Positions 38,392 through 47,942 are shown, counted from the first letter of the stretch. The stretch is 64,000 bases of DNA from Pseudonocardiales bacterium (GCA_019243635.1 JAFAUB010000122.1:1-64000); one strand, 5' to 3'. The notes: generated by a model from the sequence alone, not told the origin. Numbers and translations: made by a program.

Positions 38392-39072
38392 CTAATCAGC
38401 GGTGTAGAGGTACTTGTTGAGGGCTGGCCGGGTGTGGGTGGTACTGGGCGCGTCGTAGGCCATGACGGCGTTGATACGGTCCCGGTCCCCCATGACCCGT
38501 CGCACACTGTGCAGGGTCCGGTTGCCGGCCATGACGAGAAGGGAGCCCTTCTTGGGGGTGAACACCGTGCGGCGCCCGAATACGCGCATCACCGGTGGCC
38601 GGCGCAGCAGCCAGTCGAGTCCCCGCTGTGCGGCGGACTGATCGGTGGAGCCGAGCAGGAGCCGGTAGTTGGCGTACAGTTCGGTCTCACCGCCGGACAC
38701 CTCGTTGAAGTAGACCAGGGCCGTGACCGCGTTGCGGTCGTAGTGCCAGCGGTACTCACCGCCGGGTGGGACGATGTTCACGTTGATGGCGGCGATGGTG
38801 TCCGCAATCGGCTCCAGCGCCCGACCACAGATGCTCCCCAGGCTCTCCTCGACCTTCCGACGCAAGTCGGGAAGCTGGGGCAGGGCATCGTGGACCCGGT
38901 GCCCGTCGATGACGAAGTAACGCAGCGAGCGACCCCGGAGCTCGCGATGGATGATGGGCAGCTCGTGGGAGCCTCGGTACACGTCGACCGAGGCCAGGAG
39001 CTGGTCACACTCCTCGGCTGAGAGAAAGCCGTGCACGATCTCGACGCCTCGTTTCCGGAAGCCTTGAGACAA
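38392..39072 (-). CDS. 2OG-Fe(II) oxygenase, prolyl-hydroxylase type
   Basis: 226 residues. The iron triad is readable: YRWHYDRNAVTALVYFNE (H-x-D) and the distal His in NRTLHSVRRV, followed by the Arg that binds 2-oxoglutarate. N-terminal VEIVHGFLSAEECDQLLASV is the usual starting helix of P4H-like proteins. Starts 1 bp after the stop of the glycosyltransferase gene, so the pair is one transcription unit. Substrate likely a small molecule or surface glycoconjugate (inference from the partner). Confidence 0.85.
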   Translation of the reverse strand: MSQGFRKRGVEIVHGFLSAEECDQLLASVDVYRGSHELPIIHRELRGRSLRYFVIDGHRVHDALPQLPDLRRKVEESLGSICGRALEPIADTIAAINVNIVPPGGEYRWHYDRNAVTALVYFNEVSGGETELYANYRLLLGSTDQSAAQRGLDWLLRRPPVMRVFGRRTVFTPKKGSLLVMAGNRTLHSVRRVMGDRDRINAVMAYDAPSTTHTRPALNKYLYTAD

Positions 39073-39073
39073 C

Positions 39074-40138
39074 TCAGATCCTCCTCGCTGGGCGATCGGT
39101 GGCGTTCTCCAGAAGAGGCGTCACCGCCGCGCTTACCTGCTCTCTGAACACCTTCCAGGTGTGGTGCGTCCGAACCGCCTGCCTTAGCCGGTGTCTGCGC
39201 GTGTCACATTCGGCCCGCGACCACGTCAGCACCCGCCGGATGGCTTCCCGATGCTGGGCCGGGTTCATGGGCTCGATGACGACGCAGTGCGCCAGCACGG
39301 CCTCGTCGATTCCCGAGACGGAGGTCGTGATGGGGATGCAGCCCGCCGCGACTGCCTCCAGGAGCGTTCCCATCTGGCCTTCGACCCAGGTCGGGAGATA
39401 AGCGAAGCGGCAGGACCGCAGCAGCCGCAGGTACCGGTCGGACGCGGAGTCGATCCAGCCATGGGCGATGATGCTCCCGTTGTCACTCTCCGCGAGCAGC
39501 CGGTCGTAGGGTGGGTCGAGGTGGCCCACCACGTGCAGCCGGGCTTCCGCGGGGTCGATGTCGCGCCAGGTTGCGAGCGTGTCCAGGAAGCCCTTCCGCA
39601 AACCGCAGTGGGTCGCGGCGTAGACGAAGCTCGGCCCGCGGTCCACTCGCATCGGTTTTCCCCAGAGCGCCTCGTCCACGGCGTAGTTGACGAGGTGAAT
39701 CCGGGGCCGCCAGCGTTCCGGGAACGTGGCCAGTGTGTGCGGGTTGCCGACCAGCAGAACCTGGTCGGCGAGCTCCATCGTCGCCTCGTGGTCGAAATCC
39801 GCCGGTGGCAGGTCCCAGTCGGGCATCGGCACGTTATGGCGGGCGGCTTCCCTGACGAGCAGCCTCCGAGCCCGATCGGGGTCGGAGAGTACATAGACGG
39901 CGACCCTGGCCGAAAAGGAGTTAGCCCGGCAGACGTGGGCGAAAGCCCAGAAATGCCCGACGAAGAGGTCTGACCTCAGGCCCCGCGGCCGCTCCCCGGT
40001 ATCGTAGTAGTCGACGCTTCCCCACTCCCTGAGCAGTTCGTAGAGGTGTGCGGCGATCAGGCCCGTAGAGCAGTTCGCAAGTCCCACCTCGCGGCCGGGA
40101 TCGAAGTAAGAACGCCAGTACGAGAGCACCGATCTCAC
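39074..40138 (-). CDS. Glycosyltransferase of GT-B fold (family 4-like)
   Basis: 354 residues. The C-terminal nucleotide-sugar domain reads FVYAATHCGLRKGFLDTLAT, ARLHVVGHLDPPYDRLLAES, SIIAHGWIDSASDRYLRLLR, then RFAYLPTWVEGQMGTLLEAV and AAGCIPITTSVSGIDEAVLA, the E-x7-E region of family 4 enzymes. Start is ATG 40138; a weak ribosome site. Co-transcribed with the 2OG oxygenase downstream. Acceptor unknown. Confidence 0.82.
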   Translation of the reverse strand: MRSVLSYWRSYFDPGREVGLANCSTGLIAAHLYELLREWGSVDYYDTGERPRGLRSDLFVGHFWAFAHVCRANSFSARVAVYVLSDPDRARRLLVREAARHNVPMPDWDLPPADFDHEATMELADQVLLVGNPHTLATFPERWRPRIHLVNYAVDEALWGKPMRVDRGPSFVYAATHCGLRKGFLDTLATWRDIDPAEARLHVVGHLDPPYDRLLAESDNGSIIAHGWIDSASDRYLRLLRSCRFAYLPTWVEGQMGTLLEAVAAGCIPITTSVSGIDEAVLAHCVVIEPMNPAQHREAIRRVLTWSRAECDTRRHRLRQAVRTHHTWKVFREQVSAAVTPLLENATDRPARRI

Positions 40139-40286
40139 GGCTGAGGGGTCCTTGTGTGCTGGTGCGACTGTTGAGGTTTGTGATCGTCACGCGGCCGGGG
40201 GGCCAGCCCGAGGCTACCGGAACCACTGCGCTTCCGCCGAGCCTGCCGGTACCCCCGCGATCCGCGCGGGCCGGGGAGAGATCGGG

Positions 40287-41015
40287 TCAGCGGGTGTCGA
40301 GCACGAGGTAACCCTCCGCCAGCCGGCCTGCGGGCAGGCCTGCGGCCTGGGCCTGCAGGGAGCCCCAGCCGCGCATCCGCTTCTCCAGGGTCGTCATGTG
40401 CGCGGTCTGGCTGGCGTGCGCGCGCAGCGCCGCGATCTTGCGGTCGAAGGTGTCGGTGATGTCGACGTAATGGTCGGCCCGGTCGTGGGCGCCCATCACC
40501 CAGACCTCAGGGACGGTGTGTGCTTCCAGGCCCTCCTCGGCGAGCAGCTCGGGATGCGCGAACGGGTTGCGGGCGTCGGGGTAGACCGCGCACAGTGCGG
40601 CTTCCCCGGCGGCCTGATGATCGGGATGGCTGCTGTAGACGCTCTGCAGGTCACGGTGCGGGAAAGGGACCACCATCCGGTCCGGGCGAGTCCGGCGGAT
40701 GACACGGGTGATGTCACGCCGCAGCTCGAAGCTCACCATGAGCCTGCCGTCGGGATAGCCGAGGAACTCGACGTCGGTGACGCCCAGTATGGCGGCCGCC
40801 TTGCGCTGCTCGTCCTGCCGGATGACGCCGATCGCCGAGCGGGGCACCTCCGGGTCGACGCCACCGGCGTCACCGTCGGTCACGATGCAGTAGGACACCT
40901 CGAGACCCGCGTCGGTCCAGGTGGCGATCGTGCCGGCGGACCCGAAGTCCACGTCGTCCGGATGCGCCACGACGACCAGAACCCGTCGCACCGGTTGCTC
41001 CCGCTCGTCCGCCAC
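40287..41015 (-). CDS. PIG-L/LmbE-family N-acetylglucosaminyl deacetylase-like protein
   Basis: 242 residues, full length. VLVVVAHPDDVDFGSAGTIA (AHPDD Zn site), TDGDAGGVDPE, RQDEQRKAAAILGVTDVEFL and the second Zn ligand VYSSHPDHQAAGEA are all present. Family roles include mycothiol (MshB/Mca) and teicoplanin or GlcNAc-PI deacetylation. Sequence alone does not set the substrate; the ending (MTTLEKRMRGWGSLQAQAAG) suggests the plain actinobacterial group. It is the intact paralogue of the truncated gene at 3163. Confidence 0.9.
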   Translation of the reverse strand: MADEREQPVRRVLVVVAHPDDVDFGSAGTIATWTDAGLEVSYCIVTDGDAGGVDPEVPRSAIGVIRQDEQRKAAAILGVTDVEFLGYPDGRLMVSFELRRDITRVIRRTRPDRMVVPFPHRDLQSVYSSHPDHQAAGEAALCAVYPDARNPFAHPELLAEEGLEAHTVPEVWVMGAHDRADHYVDITDTFDRKIAALRAHASQTAHMTTLEKRMRGWGSLQAQAAGLPAGRLAEGYLVLDTR

Positions 41016-41170
41016 AGCACTCTCCTCACGTCAGCGCCACGCCGGCCCTCGGATGTCGACGTCATCATCGGGTAACGCCAACCATCCCGGCAGCCTTCCC
41101 CGACATGACGACATGGTTCGGGTGAACAGCGTGAACGTCGTGAACCTGACGTAACGTGAGAACGTGGCGT

Positions 41171-41211
41171 CGACGAGCCGCTGCCGCTACAGGGCGGGCA
41201 GCGGCTCGTCG
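41171..41211. terminator. Hairpin at the end of the transglycosylase gene
   Basis: 15-bp perfect arms (CGACGAGCCGCTGCC and its complement, 41171-41185 and 41197-41211) spanning the last codons and stop of the transglycosylase gene. Confidence 0.7.
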
Positions 41212-41924
41212 GCCCACAGGCCGCGTAGCTGGGACGCGTACTCGTCGAGGTCGTAGGACGAGCAGCCGGCCCCGCCGTATCCGATGTAGTTGCCGTGGGC
41301 GTCGTGCCGCCCGCCGTTCATCACGGCGCTGATCCCGTGGTGAGCGATCATGCTGCGGATTCCGGCGGTGATGTTGGCCACCGGGTCGGTGATCGAGCTG
41401 CCGGCCAGGCTGGGCAGCACGCAGGCTCTGAAGGTGCTGGGGATGGTCTGCATGAGACCCTGCGAGGGGGTGCCCGCCGCGGCGTTGCTGTCCCAGGTGT
41501 TGACCGCATTGGGGTTGCCGCCGGACTCGTGCATGATGATCGACTTCACGCCGGGGCCGAGGGCCTGCGGCAGGCCCATCAACCCGAGCGCCTTGGCGAT
41601 CCAGCCGTCGAGGCTGTGGTTGTTGCCGGCTTGGTAAGGCTGCCCCAGACGGCTACGGAGAGCCTCCTGATAAGCCGCCCGGTCCGACCGCTCGACGGCG
41701 CGGCGCAGTGCGGACACTCCGGTTGCGCCGTCACGGGCGGCGTCGAGCTGCAGAATCTCGGGTTCCACCGACGGACCGGTCAGCGCGGCCGGTGCGACCT
41801 CGGCGACCTGCTCGGACGCTCCCGCCACGGTGGCCTGCATCGTATGGCCGGCCACGGCCAGGGCACCAGCGGCGACAGCCGCTGTCACGGCCCGACCACG
41901 CAGCGCCGGACCTGGCCGGGGCAT
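41187..41924 (-). CDS. Secreted lytic transglycosylase (SLT-domain) protein
   Basis: 245 residues from ATG 41924. N-terminal hydrophobic segment (VTAAVAAGALAVAGHTMQAT) acts as signal peptide. The C-terminal SLT domain has SIIMHESGGNPNAVNTWDSN (catalytic Glu in H-E-S), GTPSQGLMQTIPSTFRACVL and NITAGIRSMIAHHG, then the RYGGAGCSSYD-like ending seen in actinobacterial resuscitation and spore-coat-associated transglycosylases (YGGAGCSSYD here). Cleaves peptidoglycan glycan strands. No strong ribosome site. The 41925-42390 leader was examined for a c-di-AMP riboswitch, without success. Confidence 0.85.
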   Translation of the reverse strand: MPRPGPALRGRAVTAAVAAGALAVAGHTMQATVAGASEQVAEVAPAALTGPSVEPEILQLDAARDGATGVSALRRAVERSDRAAYQEALRSRLGQPYQAGNNHSLDGWIAKALGLMGLPQALGPGVKSIIMHESGGNPNAVNTWDSNAAAGTPSQGLMQTIPSTFRACVLPSLAGSSITDPVANITAGIRSMIAHHGISAVMNGGRHDAHGNYIGYGGAGCSSYDLDEYASQLRGLWADEPLPAL

Positions 41925-42390
41925 GCGATGCACACCGCGAGACCCGGGGTCCGGTGCGGATGGCGGGGCGAGCTGGGGATGCTGCCGATGACCGCGGGGA
42001 CAGCGGTGACGCGCCAACTGTTTAGGCCCCTTCCGCACCGGGAACCTGGTGCGCGAGCCGGACTGGCAGCCATCCCGGCTCGGGGAACCGGGGATGACAC
42101 CTGCCCGCAACCAGATCGTGATCTGCGACCGACGAAAGGTAACGGTAGGGCCGCGGCCGCAGCAAACCCCGGACCTGCGCCGGCGTGTCGCTTGCGCCCG
42201 ACGCGGGAGTCGGCGCGACGAGCGGTTCACATGCCGACTCCAGGAGCGGTCCCGGCACCGAGCCGGCCAACGACAAGCGGCGGTATCCCGGTATCCGCCC
42301 GGGCCCCGCTCTTCCCTCACTCGGGCAGTTCACCTGGCGATACGGTGGGCATACCGTGAAATGTCCGGCAGCGGACGATCGGAACCGAGA
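41925..42390. other. 466-bp intergenic region between divergent genes
   Basis: Contains GC-rich potential hairpins (for example ATCCCGGCTCGGGGAACCGGGGAT near 42071 read in parts) but no conserved riboswitch sequence I can recognise, and no credible gene. Promoters for the transglycosylase and amidohydrolase should lie here. Confidence 0.45.
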
Positions 42391-42394
42391 CAAG

Positions 42395-42437
42395 AGAGGC
42401 AACAGAGGCAACAGAGGCGAGTAGAGGCAAGAGAGGC
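42395..42437 (+). repeat. Five near-tandem AGAGGC units in front of the amidohydrolase start
   Basis: AGAGGC begins at 42395, 42404, 42413, 42423 and 42432 (spacing 9, 9, 10, 9 bp), the last being the ribosome site of the GTG at 42441. The stretch is strikingly purine-rich for this genome. Serial SD-like units may hold standby ribosomes or tune initiation through slippage. Confidence 0.65.
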
Positions 42438-42440
42438 ATT

Positions 42441-43706
42441 GTGGGCACAGGGGCGGTGCTGGTGCACGACGTGCGGATCTTCGACGGAGTCGAGGTCATC
42501 CCCTGCGGTTCGGTGCTGATCGAGGATGGGCGCATCGCCGCAGTCGGGGATCTTTCGGACGCCCTACCCGGCACCGAGCTGGTCGACGGGCGTGGCCGGA
42601 CGCTGCTGCCGGGTCTGATCGACTGTCACACGCACTCCTTCCCGGGCACGCCGATCCAGGCCCTGGCCTTCGGAGTGACTACGGAGCTGGACATGTTCTC
42701 CTGCCCCTCCCTCGCCGCCACGCTGCGGGCTCAGGCAGCCGCCTGGGACGGTATGGCCGACGTACGCTCGGCCGGTACCGGCGCGACGGCGCCCGGTGGC
42801 TACCCGTGGTCGCTGGTGGAGCGCGGCGTCTACCCCCCGTTCCCCACGCTGAGCCGGCCGCAGGAGGCTGCGGGATTCGTGCGGGACCGGGTGGCCGAGG
42901 GGTCCGACTACCTCAAGGTGATCGTCGAGGACGGGTCGGTGTACCGGCGCAGGCTGCCCCACCTGCAGCCCGAGGTGGTCGCGGCGCTCGCTGCGGCGGC
43001 GCACACCGCCGACAGGCTGGCGGTGGCGCACGTGAGCACGCGGGCGGACGCGGCGCTGGCGATCGAGGCCGGGGTGGACGTGCTCGCCCACGCTTTCGTC
43101 GACGCACCCGCGGATGCCGAGTTCGTCGCGGCCGCGGTCCGGGCAGGCGTCGCGGTGGTGGCGACGCTGGCCATGCTGGAGGGTACGTGCGGCGGCGGTG
43201 GCGGCCGGATGCCGGCGGCGGACCCACGGGTACGGCCCTACCTCGACGCCAGGAGCCTGGGTGGCCTCACCGCGACAGAGCCCTCGGACCCGGCCGGGGG
43301 CACAGCCGCCGGCACCGGAAAGGCCGCACGGCTTGCGGTCGCCCTGGAGTCGGTGGCGGCGCTGCGCGCTGCCGGCGTGCCGGTACTAGCGGGCACCGAT
43401 ACGCCTAACTCGGGCACGGCGGCCGGTGCGAGCCTGCACCGTGAGCTGGAGCTGCTCGTGCAGGCGGGACTGACCCCGACGGAGGCGCTGGCGGCGGCAA
43501 CCGCAGTGCCGGCCCGGTGGTTCGGACTCGACGGGCGCGGGCGCATCGCACCGGGCTGCCAAGCTGATCTGCTGCTCGTCGACGGCGACCCGACGGCGGA
43601 CATCCTCGCGACGCGCTCTGTCGTCTCGGTCTGGCGTCGCGGCACACGCTTCGACCGGGCGGCCTACCGTCGTGGCCTCCAGGTCAGGACCGCTTCATCG
43701 CGGTGA
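42441..43706 (+). CDS. Amidohydrolase-family metal-dependent hydrolase
   Basis: 421 residues, GTG start. Metal ligands: LPGLIDCHTHSFPG (H-x-H), YLKVIVEDGS (carbamate-Lys position), VAHVSTRADAALAIEAGVDV with the later HAF, and the C-terminal LAGTDTPNSGTAAG (Asp). Ends with the usual beta-sandwich return APGCQADLLLVDGDPTADIL. The closest style is the imidazolonepropionase/prolidase-like group of cytosolic amidohydrolases. The unknown substrate could be a cyclic amide. It converges on the Rieske oxygenase gene of the RiPP cluster, and whether it belongs to that pathway cannot be told. Confidence 0.85.
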   Translation: MGTGAVLVHDVRIFDGVEVIPCGSVLIEDGRIAAVGDLSDALPGTELVDGRGRTLLPGLIDCHTHSFPGTPIQALAFGVTTELDMFSCPSLAATLRAQAAAWDGMADVRSAGTGATAPGGYPWSLVERGVYPPFPTLSRPQEAAGFVRDRVAEGSDYLKVIVEDGSVYRRRLPHLQPEVVAALAAAAHTADRLAVAHVSTRADAALAIEAGVDVLAHAFVDAPADAEFVAAAVRAGVAVVATLAMLEGTCGGGGGRMPAADPRVRPYLDARSLGGLTATEPSDPAGGTAAGTGKAARLAVALESVAALRAAGVPVLAGTDTPNSGTAAGASLHRELELLVQAGLTPTEALAAATAVPARWFGLDGRGRIAPGCQADLLLVDGDPTADILATRSVVSVWRRGTRFDRAAYRRGLQVRTASSR

Positions 43707-43768
43707 CGATGCGCACCGGCGGGTACATGCGCCAGGCGCCGCCTGCTGCACCGACATGAGGTTCCCCC

Positions 43769-44731
43769 TCACCCCTCCATTCGTCGCGCAGGTGGCGAAC
43801 AAGACTCCCGGAAAGACTCCCGGAACTCCCGAAACGCGACGACCACGCCGTCGGCGTCGTCGTAGCCCGGCGCGGACGGCTCGACCAGGTGCTCCCAGAT
43901 CGGCACGTCCTGCTCGATCCCGGCGAGACTGTGCTCCATCAGGTAGCGGTAGAGCCCCTCACGACGTTCCGCCGGCATCGCCGCGTGCGTCGCGGTGGGG
44001 ATCGCCAGCGAGAACCGGATGACGCAGCCGCCCTCCGGGCGTGGCGTCGCGGCGGTGATCGTCACGTACGGGTGGTCGCCGCCGAGCCGCGAGACCACGA
44101 CGTAGGGGCTGAACGCCCGTGCCACGAACGGCACGGACACGCTGCGGGTGCCCGCCGAGGCGCGCTGCCACGGTGACGTGGGCAACACGAAGGTACCCGT
44201 GACCGTGAAGGCGCCGGTCTGCGTCGGCTCTCCGGGAAGGGCCGGCTCTCCGGGAAGGATGGTGAACAACGGCTCGTTACCGATGCCGTGCACGGGCCGG
44301 AAGTGCGTGGCGTCGAAGGCGTTCTCGACGACGAGGTCCGCGCGCACCGCGACCGACCGGCTGAAGCCGGGTACGAACAGGTGGGATGCGGCGAGGTCGT
44401 CGAGGAACGCGCCGAAGCCGTTGTCGGGGCCGGCACCCGGCTGAACGAAGACCATGCCGCCGTAACCCAGTACGGGGTGCTCGCGCACGCGGTAACGGCC
44501 GGCGCCCGCGCCGAGGCCGATCCGCTTGCCGTGGAACGGGCAGACGATCGCGTCGCCGTCGAGTCGCCCGCCGTACCCGAGGTGCGCGCCGCGGTGTGGG
44601 CAGGCCGCGTCGAAGGCTCGGACGCCCTGCGGCGTACGGGCCAGGACCAGCGGTGTCGGCCCGACCGCGACCGGGACTAGCCGGGCGTCCAGCTCGTGTT
44701 CGTAAGCGGCCTGGCACCAACCGCGGTACAT
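43769..44731 (-). CDS. Rieske non-heme iron oxygenase (last gene of the TOMM cluster)
   Basis: 320 residues. The Rieske 2Fe-2S site is complete: CPHRGAHLGYGGRLDGDAIV-CPFHG (C-x-H, 15 or so residues, C-x2-H). The catalytic iron ligands follow in VENAFDATHFRPVHGIGNEP (the D-x3-H-x4-H pattern). Starts MYRGWCQAAYEHELD, as in KshA/vanillate-demethylase-type proteins, at ATG 44731 behind GGAG, overlapping the upstream TPR-like gene by 55 bp. In a RiPP context it would hydroxylate or oxidatively tailor the peptide; in other clusters such enzymes need a separate reductase, which is not seen nearby. Confidence 0.88.
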   Translation of the reverse strand: MYRGWCQAAYEHELDARLVPVAVGPTPLVLARTPQGVRAFDAACPHRGAHLGYGGRLDGDAIVCPFHGKRIGLGAGAGRYRVREHPVLGYGGMVFVQPGAGPDNGFGAFLDDLAASHLFVPGFSRSVAVRADLVVENAFDATHFRPVHGIGNEPLFTILPGEPALPGEPTQTGAFTVTGTFVLPTSPWQRASAGTRSVSVPFVARAFSPYVVVSRLGGDHPYVTITAATPRPEGGCVIRFSLAIPTATHAAMPAERREGLYRYLMEHSLAGIEQDVPIWEHLVEPSAPGYDDADGVVVAFREFRESFRESCSPPARRMEG

Positions 44732-47121
44732 ATCTGCTCCGGTAGGTCGAGGTCGACGACCAGGACCCTGGCCGCGATGAGGGCGTCGACGGCCGGGTCG
44801 GCTCGGTGGGCCACTCGGCTGGTCGGCCCTGTCGGCGACGTGCCCTCAGACACGACTGTGACCAAGCGACACTGCTCGGCCGTCAGTTCCCTGGGCGGGC
44901 GGTAACGGCGGAAGTGGACGACGGCGCCCGTGTCGCGCGGCTCGACCCGGTGGACCGCTGGGCTGATCCGCACCCGCGCTCGGCCCCGCAGCTCGGTGAG
45001 TGCATCGGGGGACAACGTGGTCCTGCCGCCCGGTGTGACGAGCACTCGCACGCCGGCGAGCACACCCGCGCTCACCAGGCCGGCCGCGTCGGCCGGCATC
45101 TCGCGCCCGTGGTTGTCGTGGACGTAGAGCGTGTCCGACCGCGCGAGGTGGTCATCGGGGCACTCCGCGCGGAGCAGGGCGTGCGCGAGCCGGCGCAGGC
45201 GGCGCTGGTGTGGGGTGTCCTGCGCGTCGATGTCCTGAGTGCCGCCGGCGGGTGGGGCCGCCGTGGCGGCGGCGGACCCCGGATCCGCGCCGAACACGCT
45301 CCACCCGTCACCCGCGGCACCCCAGGTGAGTGCCACGCCGGAACCGGGGCCGACGTACCGTGCGAACCAGGGGGGCGGACCGCCTGCGTGTCTCCGGCCA
45401 GGCGAGCCGCTGGAGCCGTCGTCCGGGCAGTCCCGCGCCACCACCTCACCCAGGCCCCGCCGCGCCGCCAGTGCCGCCAGCCGGTCGGCGAGCGCGCCGC
45501 CGACCACGTCGAGGAGATCCTCGGTCGGCGCTGGGCGGCGGCCGAGGACAGCGACGACAACCCGCCACGCGAGCGCTTCGGGAACCTCGGCTGACAGCCA
45601 GTGCAACGCCGCGCGGAGCCAGCAGCGGTACGCCTCGCCGACCTTCCCCGCCTCGGCTGCGACCCGCCCGAGGCACGCGTTGGCGTGCACGGCGTCACTG
45701 TCGGAACGCAGTCCGTCAGCGGTCGCGAAGGCGCGGTGGTAGTACCGTTCGGCGGCGTGGTGGTCACCCAGCCGCCGGTACAGCCGCGCCTGGTTGATCG
45801 CGTTGACGTACCTGAGCCGGTGGTCACGCGGGACGAGCCCGGCCGCCCGCTTCTCGATCTCGCGCTCCCACAGCAGCGCCTCCTCCGGGTGGCCGGCCTT
45901 CATCCGGGCGAGTGCGGAGATGTTGAGCAGGTACAGGTACTCGCGCTCGTCCGCTGGGTCGGAGAGCAGTTCGCGGGCCTGCGCGAGGTAGGACTCCGCC
46001 TGCTGGGCCTCCGGCGCCATGGCCAGCCCCCAGCCTTTGGCCTGGAGAAGGAATCCCCGCAACGACGGGGGCAGCTCCGGGGAGGGGTCGGGCGATGCCG
46101 CCGCTTCGGCGTACCGAGACAGCGCGATGCGCATGCCGTCCAGGCAGGCCCGTAACGTGGCCTGTTCCCGTTCCCCACGCGCGAGCTCGACCGCGCGCTC
46201 AGCCAGCCGGATGGCGACGCCGCCCCCGCCCACCCGGAACGCCACCCACCCCTGCGCGCACAGTAGTCTCGGGTCGGCGGTCGCCGCGCTCCCGTGGGCC
46301 TGCGCGTAGGCACAAAGCCATGACACGCCGCACGCGCGTGTCGCCAGCTCGTCGTAGCCCGAGGGCGGGACGTTCTCGGCGGCGGGCCGCCACTCCGGCG
46401 GGACGACGAGGCGCCCGCGCCGCAGCATCGGAAGACTCGCCAGCCGGGTGGCGTCGGCACGCAGGGCGAGCACGAGCATCGGGTCCAGCAGGCCCGGTAC
46501 GAGACCGAGCGCGGGGTCACCGGGTGGGGGCACTGCGGCCGCAATGGGGCGGCCGGCCGCGGCGGGGCCGTTGTCCGGGAACGTCGCCGCCCACGACGCC
46601 GGCAGGACGGGCGCGCCGGCGCCGGTCGCGACGAGCCGCACCATCCCACCGGCTCGCCGCAGCCGGGTCGCCAGCGAGTGCACGAAGGCTGCGTCCTCGT
46701 CCTCCCACCCGGCGATAGGCCCCGGCACGAGGACGAGGACGCCTGTCCCGTTCGCGCGTTCGCCCAGCGCGGCCAGCACCTGACCGGCGAGGCGGGTCGC
46801 CGCCCGCTTACCCGGGTCGCCGGCCGCCTCGACGTCGATGCCGGCGCTGATCTGCTCGGCGTAACCCGGCAGCGTGCCTGGGTGCTCGACGTCCGGGCGT
46901 GGGTGCGGGAGGGAGGGGGCGAGGCCGAGCTGCTCGCCCAGCTGGCGGGCCGCCTCGTGGCCGCGCCAGGCACCGAGGCTGAGGTCCACGAGCAGACAAC
47001 GGTCCGGGCCGCCGTGGGCATCGAGCAGCCGGCGTAGCGCATCGAGCGTGGTCGCCCTGGCCGTTTCGAACGGGACGCGGGCGGCGGCCGGCTTCGCGGG
47101 AACGGGCATGGGACTAGTCAC
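44677..47121 (-). CDS. Large TPR-like protein of the TOMM cluster
   Basis: 814 residues. No catalytic motif that I recognise. Residues 1-230 look like an alpha/beta domain with VLVLVPGPIAGWEDEDAAFV, reminiscent of NTPase-like domains without a P-loop. Residues about 280-560 are helical repeats (LLNISALARMKAGHPEEALL, YRRLGDHHAAERYYHRAFAT) of the TPR kind. The C-terminal part (RRLAHALLRAECPDDHLARS...) has winged-helix/bacterial-transcriptional-activator-like character. Start GTG 47121 overlaps the SagB-type stop. A regulator or scaffold role for the cluster is inference. Confidence 0.6.
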   Translation of the reverse strand: MTSPMPVPAKPAAARVPFETARATTLDALRRLLDAHGGPDRCLLVDLSLGAWRGHEAARQLGEQLGLAPSLPHPRPDVEHPGTLPGYAEQISAGIDVEAAGDPGKRAATRLAGQVLAALGERANGTGVLVLVPGPIAGWEDEDAAFVHSLATRLRRAGGMVRLVATGAGAPVLPASWAATFPDNGPAAAGRPIAAAVPPPGDPALGLVPGLLDPMLVLALRADATRLASLPMLRRGRLVVPPEWRPAAENVPPSGYDELATRACGVSWLCAYAQAHGSAATADPRLLCAQGWVAFRVGGGGVAIRLAERAVELARGEREQATLRACLDGMRIALSRYAEAAASPDPSPELPPSLRGFLLQAKGWGLAMAPEAQQAESYLAQARELLSDPADEREYLYLLNISALARMKAGHPEEALLWEREIEKRAAGLVPRDHRLRYVNAINQARLYRRLGDHHAAERYYHRAFATADGLRSDSDAVHANACLGRVAAEAGKVGEAYRCWLRAALHWLSAEVPEALAWRVVVAVLGRRPAPTEDLLDVVGGALADRLAALAARRGLGEVVARDCPDDGSSGSPGRRHAGGPPPWFARYVGPGSGVALTWGAAGDGWSVFGADPGSAAATAAPPAGGTQDIDAQDTPHQRRLRRLAHALLRAECPDDHLARSDTLYVHDNHGREMPADAAGLVSAGVLAGVRVLVTPGGRTTLSPDALTELRGRARVRISPAVHRVEPRDTGAVVHFRRYRPPRELTAEQCRLVTVVSEGTSPTGPTSRVAHRADPAVDALIAARVLVVDLDLPEQICTAVGARPLTNTSWTPG

Positions 47122-47942
47122 CGCGCGGCTCCGCTGCCCGCTCGCTCGTGTCCGGCCGGCCCAGGGCGAGGGCGTACACCGTCGAGGCGGTCACGCCGTC
47201 CAGACCCAGCAGGTCGTCCAGCTCGTGGTCGAAGTACCCGCCGAGGTTGAGCGCGCCGAGCCCGAGCGCGCCCGCCGCCAGGTTGAGGTTCTGCGCGACG
47301 TGCCCGGCCTCCAGCAACGCGAAGCGGTAGCCGCGGTCGCCGTACTTGAACGTGACCCGCTCGAACCACGCCGTGAGGAACACGAACATCGGTGCGTCGT
47401 AGGCGATGGCGCCCTGCACGAAACAGGACGCGATCTCGCGCGCCAAGTCACCCTCACGCAGGTGGCGCAGCTCATCGCGGGCCGGGCTGTAGTGGTACAG
47501 CCCGGCCCGCAACCCGTCCACCAGCGTGGTGTGCACGTACAGCTCCAGCGGGTACAGCCCACCCGGCGACGGCGCGGCGCGCCACGACCGCACCTGGCCG
47601 GTCTCGGCCGAAGGCCGGGTCACGCCGTAGGCGTGGTGCAGCAGGCTGGACAGTTGCCGCAACGCCACGGTGTCGGGCCGGAAGGCGCGCACGCTGGTGC
47701 GCCCGCGCATGACCGGCCCCAGCGGTGCGCTCAGCGGTGCGCGGTCCGACGGCAGCGGCACGGCCCGGTACTGCTCGTATGACAGTGACTCCGACAGCTC
47801 CCGCATCCGGGCCAGCACCGCCGCGTCCGGCAGGCCGAGGTAGTGGCGACCTACCTTGGAGTTCTCGTGGAACAGGCCCCACAGCTCGTCGTCCGGGGCG
47901 GGTGGGTGGGTGAGCCCGGTCCACGGATCCCTACTCGTCACC
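47114..47942 (-). CDS. SagB/ThcOx-type FMN dehydrogenase (azoline oxidase)
   Basis: 275 residues from GTG 47942 behind GAAGGAGGAAG. Nitroreductase-fold landmarks: GRTSVRAFRPDTVALRQLSS (FMN phosphate contacts), PSPGGLYPLELYVH (the SagB-type signature) and EAGHVAQNLNLAAGALGLGA. In azole-type RiPP pathways this enzyme oxidises thiazolines and oxazolines, made by YcaO, to thiazoles and oxazoles. It sits just downstream of the YcaO gene, giving strong context support. The starting segment (HENSKVGRHYLGLP) matches the usual SagB family start. Confidence 0.92.

Noticed and set aside
41925..42440. Possible c-di-AMP (ydaO-type) riboswitch upstream of the transglycosylase gene
   Set aside because: The actinobacterial ydaO core (CAGCTAACCTCG-like and GGGTGAAT-like segments) is not present on the minus strand; only generic GC hairpins are seen.
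44697..44731. Shorter Rieske start to avoid the 55-bp overlap with the TPR-like gene
   Set aside because: ATG 44731 has a good GGAG site and the MYRGWCQAAYEHEL start matches the family; a later start would cut the fold.
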